Positions 16,801 to 26,166 are shown, numbered from the stretch's first letter. The stretch is DNA of 64,000 bases from Mesorhizobium kowhaii (GCF_003253745.1 NZ_MZXV01000056.1:1-64000); one strand, 5' to 3'. Notes: a model not told the origin generated them from the sequence alone. Program-made: numbers and translations.

Positions 16801-17388
16801 CTAGAGCCACTCCAGGCGTTCACCCTGCAGCCTGAGCACACGGTCCTGCGGTATTTCCAGGTTCGCCGCCTCGTCCTCTGCCATCCCCTCCACGAAGCGA
16901 AACAGGGCTCGCATGACCCCGCCATGCGTCACGCAGATCGTCCGGCGTTCGATCGCATCGAACAAGGGCTGCACCCGTTCGAGCAGCATCTGGTAACTCT
17001 CCGCGCCCTCGCCGGGCGGCTGAAAGTTCCATTTGTCCAGCGCGCGTGTCCGCTTCGCGCCCGGATACCGCGTCTTGAGCTCGGCAAAGGTAAACCCCTG
17101 CCAATCGCCGAAATTGACTTCGACCAGTCGAGGATCGGTTCGATAGGCATCTGGATCGAGCTTCATCGCGGCACGGATGCGCTGCATCGTTTCGCGCGTT
17201 CGTTTCATCGGGCTGGCGACGAAATCGAAATCCTCGGGATCTTGCACCAACGCGGCCAGCCGATGGCCGTTTCCGGTGGCCTGCTCGCGGCCAAGCGCAT
17301 TGAGGTCGGTGTCGGCCTGCCCCTGCAGCCGGGCTTCGGCGTTCCACGCGGTCTGGCCGTGGCGCACGATATAAACCAGCGGGTACAT
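16801..17388 (-). CDS. Histidine phosphatase (phosphoglycerate-mutase-like) family protein
   Basis: 195 residues. The phosphoacceptor motif VRHGQTAWNAEARLQGQ is at residues 8-24 (H10). The second arginine motif SPMKRTRETM lies near 59-68, and the second catalytic histidine is in THGGVMR near 153. The family is broad: cofactor-dependent mutases, alpha-ribazole phosphatase (CobC) and general phosphatases. The sequence does not settle the substrate. It follows fabI on the same strand with a 44-nt gap. Confidence 0.88.
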   Translation of the reverse strand: MYPLVYIVRHGQTAWNAEARLQGQADTDLNALGREQATGNGHRLAALVQDPEDFDFVASPMKRTRETMQRIRAAMKLDPDAYRTDPRLVEVNFGDWQGFTFAELKTRYPGAKRTRALDKWNFQPPGEGAESYQMLLERVQPLFDAIERRTICVTHGGVMRALFRFVEGMAEDEAANLEIPQDRVLRLQGERLEWL

Positions 17389-17432
17389 CAGGTCTTCCGG
17401 TACGGGGCGGGACGGACGACGGTTGGTGGGCG

Positions 17433-18251
17433 TTATTCCTTTACCGTCGAAATGTCAGGCGCGTCGACCGCCTTCATGCCGACGACGTGGTAGCCCGAAT
17501 CGACGTGATGTATTTCGCCGGTGACGCCGCGCGACAGATCGGACAGGAAATAGACGCCGGAATCGCCGACTTCCTCCTGCGTCACCGTCTGCTTCAGCGG
17601 CGAATTGTATTCGTTCCACTTCAGGATGTAGCGGAAATCGCCGATGCCGGATGCGGCAAGCGTCTTGATCGGGCCGGCCGAGATGGCGTTGACGCGGATC
17701 TTCTTGGCGCCGAGGTCGACGGCCAGATAGCGCACGCTGGCCTCGAGCGCCGCCTTGGCGACACCCATGACGTTGTAGTGCGGCATCACTTTTTCGGCGC
17801 CATAGTAGGTCAGCGTCAGCAGCGAGCCGCCATTGGTCATCAGCGCCTCGGCGCGCTTGGCGATGGTGGTGAAGGAATAGACCGAAATGTCCATGGTGCG
17901 CAGGAAATTGTCGCGCGTCGTCTCGACGTAGCGGCCGGTCAGCTCGTCCTTGTCGGAAAAAGCGATGGCGTGGACGAGAAAATCAAGCTTGCCCCAATGC
18001 TTGGCGACGTTGGCGAAAACCTCGTCGAGGCTCGCCGGGTCGGTGACGTCGCAATGGCCGGCGACAAAGGCGCCGAGTTCCGCCGCCAGCGGCTCGACAC
18101 GCTTCTTGAACGCTTCGCCCTGATAGGTGAGCGCGATCTCGGCGCCATGGTCGACGCACGACTTGGCGATGCCATAGGCGATCGATCTGTTGTTGGCGAC
18201 GCCAAGAATAAGGCCGCGCTTGCCGGCCATAAGGCCCTGTCCACCCGCCAT
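17433..18251 (-). CDS. fabI: Enoyl-[acyl-carrier-protein] reductase (NADH)
   Basis: 272 residues. FabI carries out the last step of each fatty-acid elongation round. The FabI-type nucleotide-binding start GLILGVANNRSIAYGIAKS is at residues 13-31. The catalytic pair Y159-x6-K166 sits in MPHYNVMGVAKAALE, and AISAGPIKTLAASGIGDF near 200 is the substrate loop typical of the triclosan target. It is downstream of a DnaJ-domain gene and upstream of the histidine phosphatase, an arrangement I recall from other Rhizobiales. Confidence 0.95.
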   Translation of the reverse strand: MAGGQGLMAGKRGLILGVANNRSIAYGIAKSCVDHGAEIALTYQGEAFKKRVEPLAAELGAFVAGHCDVTDPASLDEVFANVAKHWGKLDFLVHAIAFSDKDELTGRYVETTRDNFLRTMDISVYSFTTIAKRAEALMTNGGSLLTLTYYGAEKVMPHYNVMGVAKAALEASVRYLAVDLGAKKIRVNAISAGPIKTLAASGIGDFRYILKWNEYNSPLKQTVTQEEVGDSGVYFLSDLSRGVTGEIHHVDSGYHVVGMKAVDAPDISTVKE

Positions 18252-18358
18252 GTGAGCGCTCTCCGCAAGATTTTCTGCTTTGTGGAGTGCCCTATCGCAC
18301 AGGCACAGTGCCCCTTCAAGCGTTCAAACCGGACAGTTCGGGGGACAAAAGCCGCCAA

Positions 18359-19288
18359 TCAACCTTTTTGGCTGCGCAACAGCGCTTCGAGCGCGCTATC
18401 GCCGCCTTCCGGCAGCATGATCCGCACATGGGCATAGAGATCGCCATGGCCACCGGCTTTCTCCGGCAGCCCCCTGCCCTTCAGCCGCAGGACCTTGTCC
18501 GAGTTCGACCAGGCGGGAACGTTGACCGCGAGCTTGCCGGTCGGCGTCTCGACGGGCACCTTGGCGCCAAGCACCGCATCCGCCAGCGCCACCGGCAAAT
18601 CGGCATGCAGGTCGCGGCCCTCGATCCGGTAGCGCGGATGCCGGCGCAGATGGATCTTGACCAGCGCATCGCCCGGCTGACCCGGCCCTTGCTCGCCTTG
18701 CCCCTTCAGCCGGATGGTCTGGCCGTCCTCGACATAGGCCGGCAGCTTGACCGCCACCTTGCGACCGTCGGGGAACATTGCTGTCACCTTTTCGGCGGTC
18801 GCCGCTTCCTCGATGGTGACGTCGAGCGTCACGTTCAGATCGGCGGCGGTCGCCGGCTGGCGGCGGTCGCCCGTGCCGGGGCCGCGCGCGCCCGAAAAGG
18901 CGTCGCCGAAAATCTGGCTGAAGATATCGCTGTTGCCGTCGAACGGATCACCGCCCGGACGGCCGGAGCGGAATTCGAAGCGCGAACCGCCAGCCCCTTG
19001 CTGCCGGCGAAACCCGCCGAAGGGATCACCGCCACCGGCGGCGCCCTCAAAGCCCTGGAAACGCGGCTTGCCGTCGGCATCGATCTCGCCGCGATCGAAC
19101 GCGGCACGATTCTTCTCGTCGCCGACGATCTCATAGGCCTGGTTGGCCGCGGCAAAACGGTCCTTCGCCTTGGGATCATTCGGATTCTGGTCCGGATGAT
19201 GCTTCTTGGCGAGTTTCCGGTACGCCGATTTTATGTCCTTGGCCGATGCGTTCTTGGCAACGCCCAGCACCTCATAGGGGTCGCGCAT
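18359..19288 (-). CDS. DnaJ-domain chaperone (CbpA/DnaJ class C-like)
   Basis: 309 residues. The J domain is at 1-68: MRDPYEVLGVAKNASAKDIK, then KHHPDQN with the HPD motif that stimulates DnaK ATPase. A Gly/Phe-rich linker follows (FQGFEGAAGGGDPFGGFRRQQGAG). The C-terminal substrate-binding domain begins DLNVTLDVTIEEAATAEKV, and there is no zinc-finger region. This layout matches CbpA-type co-chaperones rather than full DnaJ. It lies 107 nt upstream of fabI on the same strand. Confidence 0.92.
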   Translation of the reverse strand: MRDPYEVLGVAKNASAKDIKSAYRKLAKKHHPDQNPNDPKAKDRFAAANQAYEIVGDEKNRAAFDRGEIDADGKPRFQGFEGAAGGGDPFGGFRRQQGAGGSRFEFRSGRPGGDPFDGNSDIFSQIFGDAFSGARGPGTGDRRQPATAADLNVTLDVTIEEAATAEKVTAMFPDGRKVAVKLPAYVEDGQTIRLKGQGEQGPGQPGDALVKIHLRRHPRYRIEGRDLHADLPVALADAVLGAKVPVETPTGKLAVNVPAWSNSDKVLRLKGRGLPEKAGGHGDLYAHVRIMLPEGGDSALEALLRSQKG

Positions 19289-19387
19289 GCTTACTGCCCT
19301 GGAAAGGAGTGAGTCTGTGGTAGCCTCCTATATGCGCTCGCATAGGAAGAAATTCCAGTGGCCGAGCAGCATATCAAAAGCGGAAAG

Positions 19388-19849
19388 TCAGAGCGCCTTG
19401 AAGTCCTGCATGTGCCAGCCGCCGGCGCTGGCCAGGCAGAGTTCGCCTTCGAACATGGCAACGCCATCAAAGCTTTCGCGCGAGGCCCTGAAACGGCGGC
19501 ATGTCTGGCCGTTGTCCTTCAATTCCGCCAGCTCGGTGATGGAGCCGCGTGACCCGGTGCCGGCATTCGCCCACGGCACGGCCTGCCCGCCGAGTTGCTC
19601 GATGTCGGCCGAGGACACAGCATTGCCGATCGTCGTTTGGTCGGAGTCTCGATCCGAACTGACCGGCGCGGATGGGGCGGACATGCTGCTGGTCAGGATC
19701 GACCGGTCGACTTCGGCTTTTTCCAGGCTGAAGCCACCCGCGCCGCAGGCGGCAAGCGGCAGAGCGATCATCACGACCGCGGCTTTGGCGCTGGCTGAAG
19801 CAATTAGGCCACTTTGCCTGCTGTCAAAAGCTTGCGCGATACGCGACAA
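19388..19849 (-). CDS. RT0821/Lpp0805-type surface lipoprotein
   Basis: 153 residues if the TTG at 19847-19849 is used. This start has an excellent Shine-Dalgarno (GGGGGAGG) 7 nt upstream and is followed by a signal LIASASAKAAVVMIALPLAAC with a lipobox (LAAC). The mature part ends in a conserved module, QTCRRFRASRESFDGVAMFEGELCLASAGGWHM, with two cysteines, as in the RT0821/Lpp0805 surface-antigen family. No ATG start lies between the previous stop-free sequence and the signal. It is divergent from pdxH. Role: outer-membrane or periplasmic structural protein, not established. Confidence 0.8.
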   Translation of the reverse strand: MSRIAQAFDSRQSGLIASASAKAAVVMIALPLAACGAGGFSLEKAEVDRSILTSSMSAPSAPVSSDRDSDQTTIGNAVSSADIEQLGGQAVPWANAGTGSRGSITELAELKDNGQTCRRFRASRESFDGVAMFEGELCLASAGGWHMQDFKAL

Positions 19850-19889
19850 TCGGCAACCTCCCCCTGCTTCGTGACGATTGGGAAAAACT

Positions 19890-20507
19890 ATGAGTGACAC
19901 AGAGTTAACAAGCCGTGACTTTACCGAGGCGGCGGAGCCGTTTCGCCTCTTTGCCGCATGGCTGGAAGACGCCACCAAGAGCGAGATGAACGATCCCAAC
20001 GGCGTGGCGCTGGCGACCGTCGATGCCGACGGCATGCCGGATGTGCGGATGGTTCTGCTCAAGGGGTTCGATGAAGGCGGGTTTGTATTCTACACGAATT
20101 TCGAGAGCGCCAAGGGCCAGGAGATTCTTGGCAGCATGAAGGCGGCGATGTGCTTCCATTGGAAATCGCTGCGCCGCCAGGTGCGCATTCGCGGTCCGGT
20201 GGAGATCGTCAGCGATGCCGAAGCCGATGCATATTACGCGACGCGACCGCGTGGCAGCCGCATCGGCGCCTGGGCCTCGAAACAGTCGCGGCCGCTGGAG
20301 AGCCGCTTTGCACTGGAAAAAGCGGTGGCCGAATATACGGCGCGCTATCCGATCGGCGAAATCCCGCGGCCAAAGCATTGGTCGGGCTTCCGCATCGTGC
20401 CTACGACCATCGAGTTCTGGCACGACAGGCCGTTCCGGCTGCATGACCGGGTGGTCTTTTCTCGAGACGCGAAAGACGGCTGGAACAAGACGAGGCTTTA
20501 TCCCTAA
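19890..20507 (+). CDS. pdxH: Pyridoxamine 5'-phosphate oxidase
   Basis: 205 residues starting MSDTELTSRDF. PdxH oxidises pyridoxamine or pyridoxine 5'-phosphate to pyridoxal 5'-phosphate with FMN and O2. Conserved blocks are present: NGVALATVDADGMPDVRMVLLKG (FMN binding), GFVFYTNFESAKGQEI, FHWKSLRRQVRIRGPVE, and the C-terminal signature IEFWHDRPFRLHDR...W-x-KTRLYP. A TTG four codons upstream is an alternative start. It is divergent from the surface lipoprotein gene, 40 nt away. Confidence 0.95.
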   Translation: MSDTELTSRDFTEAAEPFRLFAAWLEDATKSEMNDPNGVALATVDADGMPDVRMVLLKGFDEGGFVFYTNFESAKGQEILGSMKAAMCFHWKSLRRQVRIRGPVEIVSDAEADAYYATRPRGSRIGAWASKQSRPLESRFALEKAVAEYTARYPIGEIPRPKHWSGFRIVPTTIEFWHDRPFRLHDRVVFSRDAKDGWNKTRLYP

Positions 20508-20516
20508 AAGAGAGGC

Positions 20517-21269
20517 TCAGGCCTTCTTCCTGGTCATGAACGCCGTGAGCGCGGCGCGCGCCTCGTCCGATTTCAGCCGCGCGCGGAAATACTCGCTTTC
20601 CTCGCTGATGCGGGCGACAAGCTCGTCACGCGAACCGCGCATCAGGTCGCGTGCGATCTTCAGCGCCTGCGGTGGCTTGGCCGCGATCTGGCCGGCGGCA
20701 GCAAGGACCGAAGCTTCCAGCACCGCTTCCTCGACCACCTCGTAGATCAGGCCGGCGGCTTTCGCGCGTTCGGCCGAAAAGCTCTCGCCGAGACCTAGCA
20801 GCGCGAAAGCAGCCTGCTGCCCCAGGATGCGCGGCGCCAAAAGGCTCGATCCCGCCTCTGGCACCAGACCGAGATCGACGAAAGGCGCCCTGAACACGGT
20901 GCGCGGCGTGGCGAAGGTCAGGTCGCAATGCAGGTTGAGCGTCGTGCCGATGCCGACCGCGATGCCGTCGACGCCGGAGACAATGGGCTTCTCGACCCTG
21001 GCCAGCGCCATCAGGAAGTCCCAGACCTCGGTGCCGCCGTCGCCGCCGGTGGCGACGACCATGAAATCGGCAAGGTCGTTGCCGGAGGAGAAGGCGCCGG
21101 GCACGCCGAGGAAGACATGGACGCGGATCGCCGGGTCGGCGTCGCCCCCGGCCAGGGTCTGCGACATCTTCGCGTACATGGCGCGCGTCAGCGCGTTCTT
21201 CTTGTCCGGCCGATTCATGCGGATGATCTGGATGGCGCCCTGGCGCTCGACGAGGATATGGTCTGTCAT
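20517..21269 (-). CDS. Enoyl-CoA hydratase/isomerase family protein
   Basis: 250 residues of the crotonase fold. The oxyanion-hole segments are visible as GAFSSGNDLADF (about residues 58-69) and KPIVSGVDGIAVGIGTTL (about 93-110), followed by FRAPFVDLGLVPEAGSS. The family acts on acyl-CoA thioesters. The FVDLGLVPEAGSS segment is typical of hydratase/isomerase members in beta-oxidation. It lies just downstream of an acyl-CoA dehydrogenase gene (18-nt gap), so it probably works on the enoyl-CoA that enzyme makes. Confidence 0.9.
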   Translation of the reverse strand: MTDHILVERQGAIQIIRMNRPDKKNALTRAMYAKMSQTLAGGDADPAIRVHVFLGVPGAFSSGNDLADFMVVATGGDGGTEVWDFLMALARVEKPIVSGVDGIAVGIGTTLNLHCDLTFATPRTVFRAPFVDLGLVPEAGSSLLAPRILGQQAAFALLGLGESFSAERAKAAGLIYEVVEEAVLEASVLAAAGQIAAKPPQALKIARDLMRGSRDELVARISEESEYFRARLKSDEARAALTAFMTRKKA

Positions 21270-21287
21270 AGTTTTTCCTTGTGAGCG

Positions 21288-23057
21288 TCAGGCTGAAATC
21301 AGCATTTTGCCGGCAGCGGCGAGGCTTTCGGCGCCATCGATGATGCGATCCTTCAGTGCGCGTGCCTCACCGAGCAGGTTTTCGGCGAAGAAGCGGCAAA
21401 GCGCGATACGGCCCTGATCGGCAAGCGCGCCCTGCGCCAGATAAGCCGCGCCGGCGGCCAGCGAGATCAGCCTGAGATAGGGCGTAGCACCCGCCAGCGC
21501 CTCGTCCGACCGGCCATCGGCGGACATTTTTTGCAGGAAGCGGGTCGCATGTGTCAACTCGGCGAGCGCCTCGTCGAGGGCATCGGCCGTGCGGCCGAAA
21601 CCCTCGAGATTCGATGTCCGCACCGCATTGGCGACCGCGGCCAGTTCGACGATATAACCATACACATGTTCGCCGCCGCCGAGCGGCAGCTTGCGCATGA
21701 CCAGATCGATGGCCTGGATGCCGTTGGTGCCCTCATAGATCGGTGCGATGCGGGCATCGCGATAGAATGCTGCCGCGCCCGTCTCCTCGATGAAGCCCAT
21801 GCCGCCATGCACCTGGAGGCCGATCGAGGCAACTTCCACGCCGACATCGGTCGAAAACGCCTTGGCAAGCGGCGTCAGCAGATTGGCGCGGTCGCGCCAA
21901 TGCGTCGCCTCATCGCCAACCGACACGCGCGCCAGGTCCATGGCATGCGCGCAGCAGTAGCTGATGGCGCGTGCTGTCTGCGTGAGTGCCTTCATGGTCA
22001 GGAGATTGCGCTGCACATCGGGATGATGGACGATCGGCGCCATGCCGGCGCCAGCGTAGCTTGCCGCCTTGCCCTGGCGGCGCTCATTGGCATAGGCGAT
22101 CGCCTTCTGCGTCGCGGCTTCCGCGACTGCCACGCCCTGCATGCCGACGGCAAGGCGGGCGTTGTTCATCATGGTGAACATGCAGGCGAGGCCCTTGTTC
22201 TCCTCGCCGATCAGCCAGCCGATGGCGCCGGGCTTGGCACCCCCGAAGCCGTCGCCATAGATCATGGTACAGGTCGGCGAGGCATGAATGCCGAGCTTGT
22301 GCTCCAGGCCGGAGCAGAAGACGTCGTTGCGCGCGCCCAGCGATCCATCGTCGCCGACCAGGAATTTTGGCACCAGGAACAGCGATATGCCGCGCGTGCC
22401 GGCAGGGGCATCGGGCAGCCGCGCCAGAACCAGATGGATGATGTTGTCGGTAAAGTCGTGCTCGCCATAGGTGATGAAGATCTTCTGGCCGAAGATGCGG
22501 TAGGTGCCGTCCCCCACCGGCTCGGCGCGGGCGCGCAGCGCATTGAGGTCCGAGCCGGCCTGCGGCTCGGTCAGGTTCATCGTGCCCATCCATTCGCCCG
22601 AGACAAGCTTTTCGAGATATATCGCCTTGAGTTCCTGCGAGGCGTGCTTGTCGAGCGCTTCGACCGCGCCCATGGTCAGCGTCGGGCCGATGCCGAAGGC
22701 CATGGCGGCGGAGTTCCACATTTCGAGCGCGGCGACGCCAAGCATGGTCGGCAGCGCCTGGCCGCCATATTCTTCAGGGCCGGACAGCGCGTTCCAGCCG
22801 CCATCGATCCAGCGGCGATAGAGTTCCTTCCAGCCGGGCGGCGTGGTGACGGCAGCGTCCTTCAGCACCGCACCTTGCTCATCGCCGATCTTGTAGAGCG
22901 GCGCGACCTCGTCGGTGGCGAAGCGGCCGGCCTCGCCAAGAACGGCGTCGACCAGATCCTCGCCGAGATCGCCGAACGTGCCGGCATCAAGGGCGGGCTT
23001 GAGACCAGCCACGTGCTTGAGCGTGAAAGCGATATCCTCGACCGGTGCCCGATACAT
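21288..23057 (-). CDS. Acyl-CoA dehydrogenase, long (FadE5/AidB-like) type
   Basis: 589 residues, about 200 longer than classic acyl-CoA dehydrogenases, matching the longer class with a C-terminal four-helix extension. Seen in order: N-terminal cap (PVEDIAFTLKHVAGL); the FAD/substrate stretch MGTMNLTEPQAGSDLNALR near 157; the FVVGDDGSLG-like loop; NARLAVGMQGVAVAEAA near 285; and YEGTNGIQAIDL near 440, where the catalytic base usually lies. It introduces the first double bond in fatty acyl-CoA. The enoyl-CoA hydratase gene follows in the same direction. An operator-like palindrome is upstream at 23152. Confidence 0.93.
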   Translation of the reverse strand: MYRAPVEDIAFTLKHVAGLKPALDAGTFGDLGEDLVDAVLGEAGRFATDEVAPLYKIGDEQGAVLKDAAVTTPPGWKELYRRWIDGGWNALSGPEEYGGQALPTMLGVAALEMWNSAAMAFGIGPTLTMGAVEALDKHASQELKAIYLEKLVSGEWMGTMNLTEPQAGSDLNALRARAEPVGDGTYRIFGQKIFITYGEHDFTDNIIHLVLARLPDAPAGTRGISLFLVPKFLVGDDGSLGARNDVFCSGLEHKLGIHASPTCTMIYGDGFGGAKPGAIGWLIGEENKGLACMFTMMNNARLAVGMQGVAVAEAATQKAIAYANERRQGKAASYAGAGMAPIVHHPDVQRNLLTMKALTQTARAISYCCAHAMDLARVSVGDEATHWRDRANLLTPLAKAFSTDVGVEVASIGLQVHGGMGFIEETGAAAFYRDARIAPIYEGTNGIQAIDLVMRKLPLGGGEHVYGYIVELAAVANAVRTSNLEGFGRTADALDEALAELTHATRFLQKMSADGRSDEALAGATPYLRLISLAAGAAYLAQGALADQGRIALCRFFAENLLGEARALKDRIIDGAESLAAAGKMLISA

Positions 23058-23151
23058 GCCGCTCCCTCCTCCTGATACATCGGCTCACTGATCCTAGGAC
23101 CCGCACTGCCGCAAAAACCATCCGCCTTGGGCGGCGGTCTCCCATCTTCTT

Positions 23152-23168
23152 TTTACGTAAACGTCAAA
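23152..23168. promoter_or_regulatory. Operator-like palindrome TTTACGTAAACGTCAAA
   Basis: The perfect 10-bp palindrome TTTACGTAAA (23152-23161) is extended by CGTCAAA. It lies 95 nt upstream of the acyl-CoA dehydrogenase start. On the minus strand it reads TTTGACGTTTACGTAAA, which resembles operators I recall for MerR-type LiuR regulators of acyl-CoA degradation genes. The regulator is not in the window. Confidence 0.4.
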
Positions 23169-23273
23169 CTTTGTCACGCGGATTTTGTAATCGCGCCCGC
23201 ACGTATTAAATTCAATCCACGCCGGATCGAGCCGAACGGCGACAGACCAGAACCAGCAAACCGGAACCACTCC

Positions 23274-23510
23274 ATGCTTGCCAGACCTGACTCCTATCGC
23301 TGCATCGAATGCGGCCTGCCCTATCGCGCGGCAGGGTTCTCGTACCATCAGGGCAAGCTGGAAAACGGCGCCGCCTACTGGTCGGACCGCGGCATATTGT
23401 GTTCGCCGCAATGCTCTCTCGCCCACCACCGCAAACGCGCCGCCGAAGGCACGCTGCCGCAAGAGCCAGCGCCCGACCCGTTTGAATTTCAGCCACTTAT
23501 CCGACGATAG
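23274..23510 (+). CDS. Small putative zinc-ribbon protein
   Basis: 78 residues starting MLARPDSYRCIECGLPYR. Two cysteine pairs, CIEC (about residues 10-13) and CSPQC (about 44-48), could hold one zinc ion. The C-terminus is proline-rich and acidic. It is divergent from the acyl-CoA dehydrogenase and about 80 nt before the GH25 gene. I know no named family. The cysteine pattern and clean start region support a real gene, though without strong coding context. Confidence 0.55.
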   Translation: MLARPDSYRCIECGLPYRAAGFSYHQGKLENGAAYWSDRGILCSPQCSLAHHRKRAAEGTLPQEPAPDPFEFQPLIRR

Positions 23511-23590
23511 CTTTGCCGGCAGCGCTTCCATAAGCACTTCCTTAACCATGACGGTCCAGGATTTGTCTTTGATCAACGGGGATTCCCTGT

Positions 23591-24757
23591 TTGAAAAGGA
23601 CGGCGCGCCTCCTTCGCCGCACAGCGCTTCTCGCTTTTGCGGCGACGATGACGCTGTCGACGGTGGCAAAAGCCTCGGATTTTTCCGAGCCCTGGAAGAA
23701 TGCTGATCGCGCCCTGGTCGTCGATGCCTACGAATACAATTCCATCGACTGGGCCCAACTTGCCACCGACAAGCGGATCGTCGGCTTCATCAACAAGGCA
23801 TCCGACGGCATGCCGCCTCCCTATTTCTGTTCCGGCGACGACACCGAGGTAAAACTCTGCAAGGCGCTTTGGAAACGCCACGCGGTGACGCGCGAACTGT
23901 TCCAGACGCGCAAGGTGGTCGCCAAGGCACTCGGCCTGAAATGGGGCGCCTATCACCTCGCCCGCCCCGGCAATCCGGTCGAACAGGCCAATAATTTCCT
24001 CGATTTCGCCGAACCCGCGCCGGACGATCTGCTAGCTCTCGACATCGAGGGCAACGACCCGACACAATGGATGTCGCTCGACGACGCTGAGGAGTTCGTG
24101 CGCCAGGTGCATCGGCGCATCGGCCGCTTCCCGGTGCTCTACAGCAATGGCAAGACGGCCCAGTACATTGCCGAAAACAGCTACAGATATCGGCTCCTGT
24201 CGCGGCTGCCGCTCTGGTATGCCCGCTACAAGTCCGACATCGACGTGCATTTTCCGATGGGCAACTGGCAAGGCTACGCTCTGTGGCAGTTTTCGGCGCA
24301 AGCCAATTGCGGCCGGTTCCGCTGCCCTTACAGGGTCGCCGGCACGCCCAAGGACATCGACGTCAATGTCGCGCCGACGGACGCCGCCACGCTGCGCGCG
24401 CAATGGCCGTTCGGCGGTCTGATCGACGTGCCGCCTGACTATCTCGCCTCGATACCGCTGCCGGTCTCACGCGAAGCCGGACTCGCCGGCAATGTCACCA
24501 TCACCTACGCCTCGGTGGCGGCGCCGCCGACCTTCGAGGACATGGTCGCGGCGCTGGGCACGCGCTGGACGAAGTTCCGCGACGGCTTCCGCATGCCTGT
24601 CGTGAAGACGGTGCCGCGGCGGCCGGTTTTCGGCATTGTCCAATATGTCGCCTGGAAGCGGACCGAACAGCGTTCGCCCGCGCAACTCGATGCCGCCTTT
24701 GCCGCCCCCGATCCGCTCAGCACCGCTTCGACCGAACTCGATCGCGGTTTGCGATAG
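23591..24757 (+). CDS. Exported glycoside hydrolase family 25 (lysozyme) protein
   Basis: 388 residues from a TTG start; no other start lies upstream after the in-frame stop. The signal peptide RTARLLRRTALLAFAATMTL ends near residue 29. The GH25 fold follows: VVDAYEYNSIDWAQL (first catalytic Asp), GFINKASDGM, GAYHLARPGNPVEQANNFL, LLALDIEGN with the D-x-E catalytic pair, VLYSNG and LWQFS near the end of the domain. GH25 enzymes cut the MurNAc-GlcNAc bond of peptidoglycan. A region of about 110 residues after the domain has no clear homologue. It converges on purD. Confidence 0.88.
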   Translation: MKRTARLLRRTALLAFAATMTLSTVAKASDFSEPWKNADRALVVDAYEYNSIDWAQLATDKRIVGFINKASDGMPPPYFCSGDDTEVKLCKALWKRHAVTRELFQTRKVVAKALGLKWGAYHLARPGNPVEQANNFLDFAEPAPDDLLALDIEGNDPTQWMSLDDAEEFVRQVHRRIGRFPVLYSNGKTAQYIAENSYRYRLLSRLPLWYARYKSDIDVHFPMGNWQGYALWQFSAQANCGRFRCPYRVAGTPKDIDVNVAPTDAATLRAQWPFGGLIDVPPDYLASIPLPVSREAGLAGNVTITYASVAAPPTFEDMVAALGTRWTKFRDGFRMPVVKTVPRRPVFGIVQYVAWKRTEQRSPAQLDAAFAAPDPLSTASTELDRGLR

Positions 24758-24774
24758 ACTACCGTTCCGGAACT

Positions 24775-26052
24775 TCAGTTTGCCTGCTCGCGCGCCACGG
24801 CCTGCCAGCCAATGTCGCGGCGGCAGAAGCCGTCCGGCCAGTCGATCCGGTCGAGCGCGGCATAGGCGCGTTTCTGCGCCTCGCCGACCGTAGCGCCTGA
24901 TGCCGTGACGTTGAGGACGCGGCCGCCATTGGCAACCAGCGCTCCGCAGTTGATGGCAGTGCCGGCGTGGAATATCTGGACGCCGTCGCCCGCCGCGTCT
25001 TCGACGCCGCGGATGACCGATCCCTTTTCCGGCGTGCCGGGATAGCCCCTGGCCGCCATCACCACGGTCAGTGCCGCCTCATCGCGCCAGCGCACCGAGG
25101 TGTGTGCAAGCTGGCCGTCGGTTGCCGCATTGAGCAGGACCAGCAGATCATCCTTCAGCCGCATCATCAGCACCTGGCATTCCGGATCGCCGAAACGGGT
25201 GTTGTATTCGATCAGCTTCGGCCCCTTGTCAGTGATCATCAGCCCGGCGAAGAGAATGCCGGCGAAGGGCGCGCCTAGCTCGGCCATGCCACGCATGGTT
25301 GGCTCGATGATCTCGCGCATGGTGCGCTCGACCATCTCAAGCGTCATCACCGGGGCCGGCGAATAGGCGCCCATGCCGCCGGTGTTGGGGCCGACATCGC
25401 CATCGCCAACGCGCTTATGGTCCTGCGCGGTGCCGAATGGTAGCGCTGTGATGCCGTCGCAGAGGCAGAAGAAACTCGCCTCCTCGCCGGTCATGAATTC
25501 CTCGATCACCACTTCCGCTCCGGCGGCGCCGAAGGAACCGTCGAAACAGGCATCGAGCGCGGCCTGTGCCTCGCCCAGCGTCATGGCAACGGTGACGCCT
25601 TTGCCGGCCGCCAGACCATCGGCCTTGATGACGATCGGCGCGCCGGTCTGTTCGACATAGGCCTTGGCGGACGCCAAATCGCCGAAACGGCCATAGGCGG
25701 CGGTCGGGATGTCGTATCTGGCGCAGAGATCCTTGGTGAACCCCTTCGAACCTTCCAGCCGGGCGGCGGCCCTGGAGGGTCCGAAGACGCGAATGCCTTG
25801 CGCACGCAGATCGTCGGCGATGCCTGCGACCAGCGGTCCCTCCGGGCCGACCACGACGAGGTCGATCTTGTTGTCCTTGCAGAAGGCGGCGACGGCGGCG
25901 TGATCGGCAATATCCAGCTTCACCAGCTCGGCCTCGCTGCCGATGCCCGGATTGCCGGGAGCCGCATAGAGCCTGGTCAGCAGCGGCGACGCGGCGATCT
26001 TCCAGGCCAGCGCATGTTCGCGGCCGCCGGAGCCGAGAAGAAGAACGTTCAT
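24775..26052 (-). CDS. purD: Phosphoribosylamine-glycine ligase (GAR synthetase)
   Basis: 425 residues starting MNVLLLGSGGREHALAWKIA, the family's N-terminal signature. PurD joins glycine to 5-phosphoribosylamine using ATP, the second step of purine synthesis. The ATP-grasp parts are visible: VVGPEGPLVAGIAD, GSKGFTKDLCARYDIPTA, PIVIKADGLAAGKGVTVA (about 140-157), and the metal site LIEYNTRFGDPECQVLM (about 280-296). It is a stand-alone gene between a converging GH25 gene and a same-strand PhyH gene. Confidence 0.96.
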   Translation of the reverse strand: MNVLLLGSGGREHALAWKIAASPLLTRLYAAPGNPGIGSEAELVKLDIADHAAVAAFCKDNKIDLVVVGPEGPLVAGIADDLRAQGIRVFGPSRAAARLEGSKGFTKDLCARYDIPTAAYGRFGDLASAKAYVEQTGAPIVIKADGLAAGKGVTVAMTLGEAQAALDACFDGSFGAAGAEVVIEEFMTGEEASFFCLCDGITALPFGTAQDHKRVGDGDVGPNTGGMGAYSPAPVMTLEMVERTMREIIEPTMRGMAELGAPFAGILFAGLMITDKGPKLIEYNTRFGDPECQVLMMRLKDDLLVLLNAATDGQLAHTSVRWRDEAALTVVMAARGYPGTPEKGSVIRGVEDAAGDGVQIFHAGTAINCGALVANGGRVLNVTASGATVGEAQKRAYAALDRIDWPDGFCRRDIGWQAVAREQAN

Positions 26053-26166
26053 GGCCACCTCTTGATGCCTATAATCCTGCAGAGAACCCGCTATTGCTCT
26101 CTGCACGATGGGTCAAGGCATCAGGGCGCTTTGATCGGAATTGCGCACGGGAACGTTACCCCTGCC

